Part shown: in pieces, positions 23,459 to 31,007 of the stretch | Layout of the letters: every line of letters starts with the position of its first letter | How positions within the stretch are numbered: the first letter of the stretch is position 1 | Origin: a virus | Length of the DNA stretch: 40,431 bases | Direction: 5' to 3' (one strand) | IMG/VR virus record: IMGVR_UViG_3300025697_000055 | Span: 1-40,431 of that record | Made by a program: the position numbers and the translations under genes | The notes under the pieces: generated by a model | The model's input: only the letters and a program-made list of their open reading frames with translations | Told to the model about the DNA's origin: nothing | Database searches by the model: none

Positions 23459-24026
23459 TTTCTTGTAAAGTAACAACACACCGGCGGACGGCAAGAGGCT
23501 TTTGGCTGTCATCTAGATGCAAGATATGCGCTGGGTGTAGTATCTCCGCAAAAAGCATCGGCTTGCCCTTCAGCCACTCCACGCCTTTTGGCTTACCATC
23601 TAGGCGGAATTGTGCTTCGCCTGCAATATGACGGCTCACGAGCTTGCCTACCGAGACAATCGCTCTTGGCTTTGCTATTCGCACCATTTCTCTGAGTCTG
23701 TTAGCACAAGCCAAGACGCATTCTGTAGGAGGTTCGTTGGTTCCTCCCCTCTTTGCTTCTCTAGGAAAGCAAGCTACTAGATTTGTGAGGCAGTAACTCA
23801 ATCCGGATACTTCCACTGTCCTCTTGATAAGAGACAACAGCAAGTGACCGGCTGGACCTACAAACGGCCTCCCAATTATATCCTCACTTGCCCCAGGAGC
23901 CTCCCCAATGAATAGTATGTCACAAGGTATCTTCCCTCTAGCCAATACTATTTTGTTTCTCTGTTCCCCAAGAGGGCATTGAGAACAGTACTCCCACTTC
24001 CTAACGTGCTTCTGGTAAAGTGTCAT
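23439..24026 (-). CDS. Uracil-DNA glycosylase, family 4/5-like
   Basis: A 195-residue protein starting at ATG 24026 (AGGAAATCC before it). The active-site region is FIGEAPGASEDIIGRPFVGPAG, and LTNLVACFPRE and LHPAHIL are the later motifs. The Cys pair CSQC near the N-terminus and further Cys fit the 4Fe-4S site of family 4/5 enzymes. The enzyme removes uracil or damaged bases from DNA. In a phage that makes modified thymine or uses dUMP chemistry it might police the genome or attack host DNA; this is inference. Confidence 0.88.
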   Translation of the reverse strand: MTLYQKHVRKWEYCSQCPLGEQRNKIVLARGKIPCDILFIGEAPGASEDIIGRPFVGPAGHLLLSLIKRTVEVSGLSYCLTNLVACFPREAKRGGTNEPPTECVLACANRLREMVRIAKPRAIVSVGKLVSRHIAGEAQFRLDGKPKGVEWLKGKPMLFAEILHPAHILHLDDSQKPLAVRRCVVTLQEITDALQ

Positions 24027-24033
24027 GGATTTC

Positions 24034-24234
24034 CTATTGGAACAGATTGGTTTTGGGTTTACCATTTGGCGTAATGGGTATGGGGGATGTGCAAACAACC
24101 TCTCCCAATTTTGTATCTCGAAACTCTACAGTGAATGGACAGTCCCTTTCACCGCTGATGATTTTCTTCTCATATCTAGAGAAGGAATCCTTTTGACCTG
24201 TGAGAGTACCATCAGGTTTGATTCTCAGAGCCAT
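24034..24234 (-). CDS. Hypothetical small protein
   Basis: A 66-residue protein from ATG 24234, preceded by ACAAGGAGGACTAGG that overlaps the stop of the RuvC-like gene. It is beta-rich (DCPFTVEFRDTKLGEVVCTSPIPITPN) and not recognised. The tight junctions put it in the recombination operon. Confidence 0.7.
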   Translation of the reverse strand: MALRIKPDGTLTGQKDSFSRYEKKIISGERDCPFTVEFRDTKLGEVVCTSPIPITPNGKPKTNLFQ

Positions 24235-24235
24235 C

Positions 24236-24766
24236 CTAGTCCTCCTTGTGTTTGCGTTTACAATACTCGGCAATCAAAAGTGCGTCCGCTGTCTTGAGGG
24301 TAACCTCCACGGAAGGAAACAATTGTTGAGCTTTTGCCTTCAACCGATTCTTCCATTGTGTATTTGTTTCTCCCCCATACCTCTGTTCTCTTTCCTTGCC
24401 CTTGTTTTTCCCCCTCTTGATTAAGACTGTCCTTGTTTTGTTGTGCTGTTTTCTAGGACGAATACCAAGAGCCTTCTGCCATGCCCTCGGAGATACACTC
24501 TCAAAGGGTATCCCAGAAGCAATCAATGCCATCCGTAATCCTCCGTAGCCTGCCCCAAACTTGAAGGTGCTGGATACTCCTTGCCCAGGCATGGAGTGGA
24601 CTTCTTCAATAGCTGCAAATGTGTTAGAAGGGATAGATGCAAACCAATCCCAAATATCTTTCTCCGTTTCTGGCATGGGGGTTACATCATCCTCGAAAAC
24701 GTCCCCTCCTAGAAAGACAAGACCCCCATTCTGTCCTGGGTCTATCCCGACGAAGTGGTCAGCCAT
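24236..24766 (-). CDS. ruvC: RuvC-like Holliday junction resolvase
   Basis: A 176-residue protein with the RNase H-fold signature: FVGIDPGQNGGLVFL (first Asp), IEEVHSMPGQGVSSTFKFG (Glu), and a C-terminal TADALLIAEY (Asp). It would resolve four-way junctions before packaging or during recombination. GGAGAGGTTG precedes ATG 24766, which overlaps the TGA of the preceding gene (TGATG). The stop TAG sits inside the next gene's Shine-Dalgarno. Confidence 0.88.
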   Translation of the reverse strand: MADHFVGIDPGQNGGLVFLGGDVFEDDVTPMPETEKDIWDWFASIPSNTFAAIEEVHSMPGQGVSSTFKFGAGYGGLRMALIASGIPFESVSPRAWQKALGIRPRKQHNKTRTVLIKRGKNKGKEREQRYGGETNTQWKNRLKAKAQQLFPSVEVTLKTADALLIAEYCKRKHKED

Positions 24767-24957
24767 CAACCTCTCCTTTCTATCGTGACAAACTTGCCAT
24801 CAATGCTAACACTCACCTCCACATCAAATTGCTTAGCGCGAGTGCGAATCATAACGCTTAACGAGTGGGGCTGGCAAGAAAAGTCTGTTCCCTGCTTCAA
24901 GGTAATCTTTCTTCGCTTCAGCCACTTCTCCCATGGATACCGAAATGGGACTGCCAT
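24766..24957 (-). CDS. Small protein opening the minus-strand recombination operon
   Basis: A 63-residue, basic protein (MAVPFRYPWEKWLKRRKITL...) with a beta-rich second half (FDVEVSVSIDGKFVTIERRG). GGGAGAAACAG precedes ATG 24957. It is the first gene of the minus-strand operon and is coupled by TGATG to the resolvase gene. A perfect TATAAT at 25008-25013 could be its promoter, but its -35 is weak. Function unknown. Confidence 0.7.
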   Translation of the reverse strand: MAVPFRYPWEKWLKRRKITLKQGTDFSCQPHSLSVMIRTRAKQFDVEVSVSIDGKFVTIERRG

Positions 24958-25087
24958 CTGTTTCTCCCTCGTGTTGCATTGGTAATTTGTTTCCCGATTA
25001 CAAATACATTATACCCTACATTCCCCTTGCTTTTGCTTTGCCCCCTTCCCCGCGATTCCTAGAGGAAATGCCAAAAATAATCTGCCC

Positions 25088-25116
25088 TTGCATTGCTACC
25101 GGGTTTGTGTTATAAC
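25088..25116 (+). promoter_or_regulatory. Promoter for the plus-strand ParB-like gene
   Basis: TTGCAT (25088-25093), 17 bp and TATAAC (25111-25116). The 321-bp region 24958-25278 is a divergent control region. It also holds a 6-bp hairpin GCCCTC/GAGGGC near 25225-25243 in the leader and a weak minus-strand TATAAT at 25008-25013. I see no gene in it. Confidence 0.65.
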
Positions 25117-25278
25117 TTAGGGTGCAGGGGTCTATTTACATAATATACATAGTATAAGGTGTAGGAGTAGAGATTTTGCCCTTTACTTTTTTGCGCTCGC
25201 TTGTTACAAATAGGCAACCGGAAAAGCCCTCCCGGAAGAGGGCACGGATTTCACAACTCTTTCTCAAGGAGCGTCCTA

Positions 25279-27012
25279 ATGGCACGTCGTGTAAAGAAGT
25301 CTAAAGTAGTTGCCCCCAATCTCTCGGACCAAACAGACGAAAGGGAAATCGTACACCCAAAACCGATTGTGAAACTGTTGGTTGGAAAGACAGCACTCAC
25401 CGCGAAGAGGGCAAAGCAGTTGATGGGTTGGATAGAGGAAAAAGATAAGGTCAACTTTGGCAAAGATTTCCTTCTAGTAGACAGGCAAGGTAAGAAGGTA
25501 CGCTGCCTGAACAACGTCAACAATCGACCCATCTATAAGTCTGTCTACCTCACACTCATGCAGGAGATATTGAGGGGGCGGTGGCAACTCAATATGGAAA
25601 ACAGAATCATCGGGATTACCGGGTTGATTCTCAACGGTCAGCACACCTTCATAGCTCTGATCCTCGCAGTACAAGAATGGGAAGAGAACCCGGACAAGTA
25701 CCCATTCTGGAAAACAGAGCCTACCATCGATACCTCGATTGGTTATGGCATCTCTGAAGCAGACAACATTATCAACACCATGGATACGTGCAAGCCCCGT
25801 TCCCTTGCTGATGTCATCTACCGTTCAGCTTTCTTCTCTAATCTGAACAACCAACAACGGAAAGCAGCCGCAAGGGCTACTGACTATGCTGTCCGTCTTC
25901 TCTGGCACCGCACGGGCGCTGGTATCGATGCTTTTGGTTTGCGTCGCACCCATGCAGAATCTCTCGACTTCATTGAACGTCACCCGAAGATACTTGAATG
26001 TGTGAGCCACATCCTAGAAGAGGAAGGCAAGGAAAAGCAAATCAGCCGATACCTCTCTCCCGGATATGCCTCCGCTCTCCTGTACCTTATGGGCTGTAGC
26101 AATTCGGATCCAACAGAGTACACCGAAGCAGAGAACCCAAGCGAATCCCTCTTGGATTGGAAGCATTGGGAGAAGGCTTGTGATTTCTGGGTACTACTCG
26201 CGCAAAAGGCAGACGAAGTTTCAGCCGTCGCAACCGAACTGGCAAACATCATTGACGAGGATGGGGGCACGAATCTTGAACGGCAGGCACTTGTTGCCAA
26301 AGCTTGGAATCTCTACGTTGAGGGCAAGCCTGTTACGGTCAAACGGATTGCCATCAATTATGCGGTCGACGAAGACGGCCTCAAGGTTCTAGATGGACTA
26401 CCCAATGTAGGAGGAATTGACTTAGGCGAACCAGAAGAAACGGATGAAGAGGATATTGCACAACCAGACCCCAGCCCCAAGGAAATCACCAAGCGGTCTG
26501 CTACAGCTATCGTCAAAACCCAGGTCGGCAAACTAGGAAGACCTGAGCAAGCCAAGAAAGGATCGTGGACCAAGGGAGACGTAGCTTGGGTGTCAGAAGC
26601 AGGCGACACCTACCTTGGCAAGCTCGTTACAAATCCCGTGGAAGGCTCAGACAACGAAGTCCGCGTAGACTTGCAGGACGCCCAAGGAGACGAATGGGAA
26701 GTTTCCTGTTCTTGCCTCTCCCTCAAACAACCCAAACCGGAAACGGAAGAAGAAGAAAACGAAGAACCCCAGATGGCTGTCCCCCACAAGCAAGCCAAAT
26801 CCAAGAAAGGTAAGGGCAAGAAAAATTGGAAGGCCCTCCCTGGAAACGTCTGTTGGGTAGACAATGGCGAAGAAGAACCGTGGCAAGGCAAGTTGATTGA
26901 CCTTCTCGGCAAGAATGCCAAGCTCAAGGTTTTGCGGGGGCATGGAGGGGCTGGCAATACGAGGGCGGCCTTGGTCGAGCATCTTCGCGAGACTCAACCG
27001 ACGAAGGGCTAG
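25279..27012 (+). CDS. ParB-like protein with C-terminal extensions, paralogue of 11190-12365
   Basis: A 577-residue protein; ATG 25279 follows AAGGAGCGTCCTA. Residues 1-390 repeat the layout of the minus-strand paralogue: AKQLMGW, a GLILNGQHTFIALILA motif (GQHRL in the other copy), CKPRSLADVIY, DYAVRLLWHRTGA, RRTHAESLDFI, GYASALLYLMG and a final VGGIDLG. A linker and two similar small beta domains follow (GDVAWVSEAGDTYLGKLV, GNVCWVDNGEEEPWQGKLI), which look like SH3/Tudor- or KOW-like repeats. The change of the Arg in GQHRL to Thr may mean loss of a ParB-type active residue. It is the first gene of the plus-strand unit and has its own terminator, so it is probably made in large amounts. Confidence 0.85.
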   Translation: MARRVKKSKVVAPNLSDQTDEREIVHPKPIVKLLVGKTALTAKRAKQLMGWIEEKDKVNFGKDFLLVDRQGKKVRCLNNVNNRPIYKSVYLTLMQEILRGRWQLNMENRIIGITGLILNGQHTFIALILAVQEWEENPDKYPFWKTEPTIDTSIGYGISEADNIINTMDTCKPRSLADVIYRSAFFSNLNNQQRKAAARATDYAVRLLWHRTGAGIDAFGLRRTHAESLDFIERHPKILECVSHILEEEGKEKQISRYLSPGYASALLYLMGCSNSDPTEYTEAENPSESLLDWKHWEKACDFWVLLAQKADEVSAVATELANIIDEDGGTNLERQALVAKAWNLYVEGKPVTVKRIAINYAVDEDGLKVLDGLPNVGGIDLGEPEETDEEDIAQPDPSPKEITKRSATAIVKTQVGKLGRPEQAKKGSWTKGDVAWVSEAGDTYLGKLVTNPVEGSDNEVRVDLQDAQGDEWEVSCSCLSLKQPKPETEEEENEEPQMAVPHKQAKSKKGKGKKNWKALPGNVCWVDNGEEEPWQGKLIDLLGKNAKLKVLRGHGGAGNTRAALVEHLRETQPTKG

Positions 27013-27064
27013 GATTCGGCAAAATCTCCTAGCCTCTTCCCAACAACCCCCAGATTTCCCTCTT

Positions 27065-27090
27065 GGCCCCCTTAACCGGGGGCCTTTTTT
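27065..27090 (+). terminator. Rho-independent terminator
   Basis: GGCCCCC (27065-27071), loop TTAACC, GGGGGCC (27078-27084), then six T. It closes the ParB-like gene. Confidence 0.92.
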
Positions 27091-27197
27091 GTACCTAATC
27101 CAAAAATACTTTTTAGCCGTAACCCCCTTATGTGTAATAGGTTACAAGCATCGGGGAAACTATTTTGCCTAAATCCGGATATTTTCGCCCCCTGCTA

Positions 27198-27225
27198 TTG
27201 CATTCCACAACCGATACAGTATACT
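27198..27225 (+). promoter_or_regulatory. Promoter for the small-gene and helicase unit
   Basis: TTGCAT (27198-27203), 16 bp and TATACT (27220-27225). Transcripts would start near 27232 and carry a leader of about 200 bases with hairpins and the hammerhead ribozyme. A 25-codon frame from ATG 27232 lacks a Shine-Dalgarno and is not called. Confidence 0.55.
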
Positions 27226-27269
27226 AAGGGCATGAGAAACAAACAACACAACACGAAACACACGGGAGA

Positions 27270-27342
27270 GGGCAAAGCCCCGAAGGCCGGACAGCGGCCG
27301 ATAAGCTGAGCAAGGGAATACGGAATACGCAACTCAGTCGGC
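27270..27342 (+). promoter_or_regulatory. Leader RNA with competing hairpins
   Basis: GGGC/GCCC (27270-27280) and GGCCG/CGGCC (27285-27299) form small hairpins. The second strand of the latter can instead start a larger one, GCCGA-TAAG-CTGAG pairing with CTCAG-TCGGC (27297-27342), with TAAG as a bulge. The overlap makes the two structures exclusive, a layout seen in regulatory leaders. No known riboswitch class is recognised. Confidence 0.45.
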
Positions 27343-27360
27343 TTCAATGACCGATGGCTG

Positions 27361-27423
27361 GATTGCAAATGGTCGACGGAGATTGGTACTCCGTCCTGAT
27401 GAGAAACCTCGAAACCCTTTCCT
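27361..27423 (+). ncRNA. Hammerhead self-cleaving ribozyme
   Basis: All core elements occur in order. The cleavage triplet GTC is at 27372-27374. Stem I GACGGAG/CTCCGTC (27375-27381, 27389-27395) has loop ATTGGTA. CTGATGA is at 27396-27402. A short stem II G-A/T-C (27403-27404, 27409-27410) has loop AACC. GAAA is at 27411-27414. Stem III pairs 27365-27373 with 27414-27422, with mismatches at C417/T370 and C421/C366. Cleavage is expected after C27374, 61 bases upstream of the ATG at 27436. The two-bp stem II is short and activity is untested, but the chance of this arrangement being random is very small. Confidence 0.85.
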
Positions 27424-27435
27424 GGAGAACGAACG

Positions 27436-27627
27436 ATGACCAGCCAAAAACAAATGATTCAAGAGGAACTCCTGAAACTGCTACAAGGCGACTGTGGCGT
27501 CCGGTGGGGAACGGTTGTCTGGAAAATCACCAAGACCCACTACAAGCTGGGGGGAGCCAAGCGGGGTGGCGGAATGGAAAGTGCCTCACTAGCGGAAGCC
27601 ATCGACTACATACACGACCACATTTAA
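27436..27627 (+). CDS. Hypothetical small protein downstream of the ribozyme
   Basis: A 63-residue protein; ATG 27436 follows GGAGAACGAACG. It reads MTSQKQMIQEELLKLL..., then beta-type VRWGTVVWKITKTHYKLGG, then a helix SLAEAIDYIHDHI. Not recognised. It is the first coding region after the hammerhead ribozyme and is followed by a hairpin element also found after the next gene. Confidence 0.7.
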   Translation: MTSQKQMIQEELLKLLQGDCGVRWGTVVWKITKTHYKLGGAKRGGGMESASLAEAIDYIHDHI

Positions 27628-27675
27628 CCGACCTGGCCCCGATCGCCTCAATGCAAGACGGGAGGGATCGGGCCG
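27627..27675 (+). repeat. Inter-gene hairpin element, copy A
   Basis: About 48 bp, nearly identical to copy B at 27982-28030 (both begin CCGACCTGGCCCCGA and share GACGGGAGGGA and CGGGCCG). It folds as GGCC-CGATC-CCTC against GAGG-GATCG-GGCC with two single-base bulges. It sits directly after the stop of the first small gene. Being far from the downstream T-run, it is not an obvious terminator. Confidence 0.75.
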
Positions 27676-27708
27676 TTTACTTACAACTTTTTTCACGGAG
27701 AACGAACG

Positions 27709-27981
27709 ATGAAACCAGTAATAGGACACCTGCATTATGATGAGAAGCTTCGGACCTTTTTGATGATCCTCGCAGCAAACAAGCTTAGCGTAAAAGTGTA
27801 CAACGGAAAACATTGGCGGTTCCAAAAAAGATGTGTCATCGAGGGAAGCCCAAAACAATGGGCACTGAGGATTGGCAGCGGAAACAACGGATGGAGAATT
27901 GAGTTCAACGAGTCAGAAATAAACGACTACGACCCTGACATCACCAATATGGTAATCGACTTTGATCCTGAAGACGAGTAG
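27709..27981 (+). CDS. Hypothetical small acidic protein
   Basis: A 90-residue protein; ATG 27709 follows CGGAGAACGAACG, the same leader as the previous gene. Beta-rich (KVYNGKHWRFQKRCVIEG, WALRIGSGNNGWRIEFNESEI) with an acidic end (VIDFDPEDE). Function unknown. Confidence 0.7.
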   Translation: MKPVIGHLHYDEKLRTFLMILAANKLSVKVYNGKHWRFQKRCVIEGSPKQWALRIGSGNNGWRIEFNESEINDYDPDITNMVIDFDPEDE

Positions 27982-28030
27982 CCGACCTGGCCCCGACCGC
28001 CTCACAGTGAGACGGGAGGGAGCGGGCCGA
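27982..28030 (+). repeat. Inter-gene hairpin element, copy B
   Basis: Second copy of the element at 27627-27675, again immediately after a stop codon. The outer GGCC pairs and inner CCTC/GAGG pairs are kept, while two middle pairs are broken. The loop has gained CTCA/TGAG. Confidence 0.7.
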
Positions 28031-28063
28031 CACGGCCAACCTCCCCAAACGTTTGGAGATACT

Positions 28064-28276
28064 ATGACCCCAACACAAGCATCCAAGATCATCGGCTGTA
28101 GCCCCCAGCAAGTCCGATACCTTGCAAGGCACGGTAAAATCAAAGCCTCCAAGGAAATCTTGCCTTGGGGGTATCACTGGAATCTGGATCCAAAATCTGT
28201 CACAAGTTATGCACGCAAACCCCAGACCCAAGGCTTCCCGCGAGGGAAGAAACACAAGGAGCGTTCTAATGGCTAG
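28064..28276 (+). CDS. Small helix-turn-helix DNA-binding protein (excisionase/MerR-like)
   Basis: A 70-residue protein; ATG 28064 follows TTTGGAGATACT. Residues 2-30 (TPTQASKIIGCSPQQVRYLARHGKIKA) match the winged HTH of AlpA/excisionase and MerR-type small regulators, followed by a basic tail. It probably binds DNA as a regulator or recombination factor. Its end overlaps the next gene by 8 bases, and that gene's Shine-Dalgarno ACAAGGAGCG lies within it. Confidence 0.75.
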   Translation: MTPTQASKIIGCSPQQVRYLARHGKIKASKEILPWGYHWNLDPKSVTSYARKPQTQGFPRGKKHKERSNG

Positions 28277-28523
28277 TTGCCCAAAATGCAGACAAGAATG
28301 GTTATGGGATTGGTGTCGAGACCTCTTCACAAAGCCCGATGGCACCAGTTGCAGGGAGGAGGTACACAGAGAGAATGGAAAAAACGATGGGGAGGACTAC
28401 TATTGTGATTGTGGACAGCATCTAGGCACCTTGGGGAGAGAAGATGCTGTCCGCAATGAGCCCGAGGAGTGGGCTAGGATTGATTGGGAAAGCGAAAACC
28501 ACTCGTATGAACCGTACACTTAA
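28269..28523 (+). CDS. Small Cys-rich protein
   Basis: An 84-residue protein; ATG 28269 follows ACAAGGAGCGTTCTA. Cys pairs CPKCR and CDCG enclose a Trp-rich segment (EWLWDWCRDLF), which suggests a zinc ribbon; the tail is acidic. Function unknown. Confidence 0.68.
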   Translation: MASCPKCRQEWLWDWCRDLFTKPDGTSCREEVHRENGKNDGEDYYCDCGQHLGTLGREDAVRNEPEEWARIDWESENHSYEPYT

Positions 28524-28541
28524 TTTCCAAGGAGCGAACCA

Positions 28542-30221
28542 ATGAAGAATTGTGAGCAATGCGGTAGGGGCGTTGCCCGCCGTACTCGGGATACTGGGGG
28601 ATTGTTAGTCTGTCAGGATTGTCTAGAGGGAAAAACCAAACCAAAGGAAAAATCCAAAACCAAAAAAGAGACTAAGCTTGGGAAGTCCTTCAAGAGACGT
28701 AACGCCAAAACCCAGCACGTAATCGTGGAAGCCTATGCTGGAACAGGCAAGACCACTACGCTGGTCGAGGGATTGAAAGCCATGCGAGGTTTGCCCACTA
28801 AAATCAAACCCAGCACGCAACAACAAGCCGTTTGGGATGCTCTCAGGCAGAGTCCGAAAGATTCTCGGGCTTGCTTCGTCGCCTTCAACAAAGCGATTGC
28901 AACCGAGCTCCAAGAGAGGGTTCCTGAAGGTTGTGATGCCATGACGATCCATAGTATGGGGTATCGTGCTATCCGAGAGGCGTTTGGCAAAGTGCAAATC
29001 TCCTCATGGCGGGTATCAGATATAATCGCAGAGATTATGGAAATGGATATCCGAGAAATCCGACGAAAGAAGTTTGAGGTTCTCAAGGCAACCGAAAAGC
29101 TGGTTGGACTTTGCAAATTGAATCTAGCTCTTATGGACGAAGGAGAAAATACAGAAGAGGCCATTACAAATCTAGCAGCCTACTATGACATCGATCTCAA
29201 CGGGAATGCGAGCGAAGTCCTCACACTTGTCCCTCGCGTGCTAGAGCGTTGCAAGGAAGCAGCCCGAGATGGGAAGATCGATTTCAACGATATGGTTTGG
29301 CTCCCAGTTATCCTTAACCTTCCGCTTCAGCAGTACGATCTATTGCTGGTAGATGAAGCCCAAGACCTCAACCGCTGCCAACAAAGTCTTGTCAAGAGGG
29401 CAGGCCGCCGGCTTATCTTTTGTGGTGATCCTTGCCAAGCCATCTACGGATTTGCTGGGGCCGACTGTGACAGCATGGATAAGCTTCGCCATGAGCTAGA
29501 TGCCACCCCGCAAGGCTGCCTACACCTACGCCTGACAGTCACCCGCCGATGTGGCAAAGCCATCGTCAAGGAAGCTCAAAAGATCGTACCCGGATTTGAG
29601 GCACACGAAAGCAACAGCAAAGGCAACGTCAATCAAGCTTCCCTACCCAACGAGGAAACCGGCAAAGGTTACTCAACGCTGGTAGCTGACGGGGACATGA
29701 TCCTCTGTCGAGTCAACGCTCCGCTTGTTTCTGAGTGCTTCAATTTCATCAAGGAGGGAAAGAAGGCAAACATCCGAGGGAGAGACGTAGGGCAAGGCTT
29801 GATAAGCACAATCAAGAAGAGCAAGTCAACTACGGTTGTTCAACTTGTCTCTTGGCTAGGAGATTGGCTAGACCGAGAACAGAAGAAGGAGCAAGCCAAA
29901 CGCAACTCCTCTGAAGGACGTTCCATTGCCTTGCAAGATCGTCACGACTGCATTCTGGCATTCACGGAAGGGGCAACACAAACGGCAGAAGTCGTTGCCA
30001 AAATCGAGGCTGTCTTCACCGACGATAAGAATGGGGGAATCCTTCTCTCATCAGTACACAAAGCGAAAGGGCTAGAAGCCAAGCGGGTTTTCATCCTCAT
30101 GCCTCCCAATAGTGGAATGCCCCATCCGATGGCTAAATCTTCTTGGCAAATCAAGCAAGAATGGAATCTAAAATACGTCGCACTCACCCGGGCCATCGAG
30201 GAATTGGTTTGGGTGTCCTAA
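28542..30221 (+). CDS. UvrD/Rep-like SF1 DNA helicase with N-terminal zinc finger
   Basis: A 559-residue protein; ATG 28542 follows AAGGAGCGAACCA. CEQCG...CQDC (residues 4-27) is an added zinc finger. Helicase motifs are Q/I VEAYAGTGKTTTL (62-74), Ia CFVAFNKAIATEL, II LLLVDEAQD, III IFCGDPCQAIYGFAGAD, IV LTVTRRCGKAIV, V LLSSVHKAKGLEAKRVFIL and VI YVALTRAIEELVWVS. It would unwind DNA 3' to 5' in replication or repair. It is shorter than UvrD, with reduced 1B/2B domains. It is the only large gene of the ribozyme-led plus-strand unit. Confidence 0.93.
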   Translation: MKNCEQCGRGVARRTRDTGGLLVCQDCLEGKTKPKEKSKTKKETKLGKSFKRRNAKTQHVIVEAYAGTGKTTTLVEGLKAMRGLPTKIKPSTQQQAVWDALRQSPKDSRACFVAFNKAIATELQERVPEGCDAMTIHSMGYRAIREAFGKVQISSWRVSDIIAEIMEMDIREIRRKKFEVLKATEKLVGLCKLNLALMDEGENTEEAITNLAAYYDIDLNGNASEVLTLVPRVLERCKEAARDGKIDFNDMVWLPVILNLPLQQYDLLLVDEAQDLNRCQQSLVKRAGRRLIFCGDPCQAIYGFAGADCDSMDKLRHELDATPQGCLHLRLTVTRRCGKAIVKEAQKIVPGFEAHESNSKGNVNQASLPNEETGKGYSTLVADGDMILCRVNAPLVSECFNFIKEGKKANIRGRDVGQGLISTIKKSKSTTVVQLVSWLGDWLDREQKKEQAKRNSSEGRSIALQDRHDCILAFTEGATQTAEVVAKIEAVFTDDKNGGILLSSVHKAKGLEAKRVFILMPPNSGMPHPMAKSSWQIKQEWNLKYVALTRAIEELVWVS

Positions 30222-30234
30222 CAAAGGAGAACCG

Positions 30235-30321
30235 ATGAAGAAATTGCTACTCGACTGGACCATCATTATCCTGGTAGCCCTGATTTGTGCTTTGTTGTGG
30301 CAGGTCAGCGTTCAACCGTAA
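30235..30321 (+). CDS. 28-residue membrane peptide
   Basis: ATG 30235 follows AAAGGAGAACCG. The product starts MKKLLLDW and has one hydrophobic helix (TIIILVALICALLW) ending QVSVQP. It is plausible as a small phage membrane protein, but too short for any family claim. Confidence 0.55.
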   Translation: MKKLLLDWTIIILVALICALLWQVSVQP

Positions 30322-30359
30322 AGGAAACCTCTTCAAGTGGGATGTTAAGGAGAAATTGC

Positions 30360-30599
30360 ATGACAATCAACGGAACGAACTACCGACTCACTAAGCACGG
30401 CCGCAAACGATTCCTCCAGCGGGTCGAAGCAGCCACTGATACGCAAATAATCCGAACGGCAGTTGCGGGGCGATTGGGCTATTGTTTTATTTGGCGGCCA
30501 GCAATATACGGGGATGGGTTTCGGCTCATAACGGTACTACGGGCGGTCAAGGTGGGAGAGGATAACCAACTCAAGCATGAGGAGAAACGAAGTGGCTAA
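30360..30599 (+). CDS. Hypothetical protein with KHGRKRFLQR motif
   Basis: A 79-residue basic protein; ATG 30360 follows TAAGGAGAAATTGC. YRLTKHGRKRFLQRV followed by a beta-rich half resembles small RelE-fold or similar phage proteins. This is only a resemblance. It overlaps the next gene by 8 bases. Confidence 0.65.
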   Translation: MTINGTNYRLTKHGRKRFLQRVEAATDTQIIRTAVAGRLGYCFIWRPAIYGDGFRLITVLRAVKVGEDNQLKHEEKRSG

Positions 30600-30741
30600 G
30601 ATTAAATGCCCAGCTTGCGGAAGACAGCAAGAGGACAGAGGGAAAGAGTCATCTTGCATTCGTTGCGGGTTTCAGCCTCTCCCTTCCCGCAAGTACCCCA
30701 AATCTAGTTTGTTTCACACAAGAAAAACCAATCTAGCCTGA
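30592..30741 (+). CDS. 49-residue zinc-ribbon protein
   Basis: GTG 30592 follows GGAGAAACGAA and is preferred to the in-frame ATG 30577, which lacks a ribosome-binding site. CPACG and CIRCG (about residues 6-10 and 24-28) form a likely four-Cys zinc ribbon; the tail is basic. Function unknown. Confidence 0.65.
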   Translation: MAKIKCPACGRQQEDRGKESSCIRCGFQPLPSRKYPKSSLFHTRKTNLA

Positions 30742-30752
30742 GGAATGGATTC

Positions 30753-31007
30753 ATGCAGACTGTACAAGCTGGGGACCGTGTTAAACTAATGGCAGTGTTC
30801 AACGATCCTGACCCACTCATGGTTGGGGAAGAAGGAACCGTCATAGCTGTTGATGGCTACGGATTAGGTGACAGTCACTGGAAGGTGTTAGATGTTTGTT
30901 GGGACAGTTGCCCCGCAAAGTCCTATACCTTGGTTAGTCCTCCTGATATTGTTTTAGTAGAAAACCGAAAGGAGAATCATGGAAGCACCTGCCCCAACGA
31001 TTTCTGA
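30753..31007 (+). CDS. DUF4314-like small beta protein
   Basis: An 84-residue protein; ATG 30753 follows TGAGGAATGGATTC. GDRVKLMAVFNDPDPLMVGEEGTV, followed by a WDxxxxxSYTL turn and PPDIVLVE, fits the DUF4314 family, a KOW/SH3-like fold of unknown role. Its last 29 bases overlap the next gene. Confidence 0.72.
   Translation: MQTVQAGDRVKLMAVFNDPDPLMVGEEGTVIAVDGYGLGDSHWKVLDVCWDSCPAKSYTLVSPPDIVLVENRKENHGSTCPNDF

Noticed and set aside
27232-27309. 25-codon frame MRNKQHNTKHTGEGK...
   Set aside because: It begins at the predicted transcription start without a Shine-Dalgarno, and its DNA is better explained by the leader hairpins.
27354-27740. Plus-strand frame overlapping the ribozyme and the gene at 27436
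   Set aside because: It has no Shine-Dalgarno and crosses the ribozyme and a well-started smaller gene in another frame.
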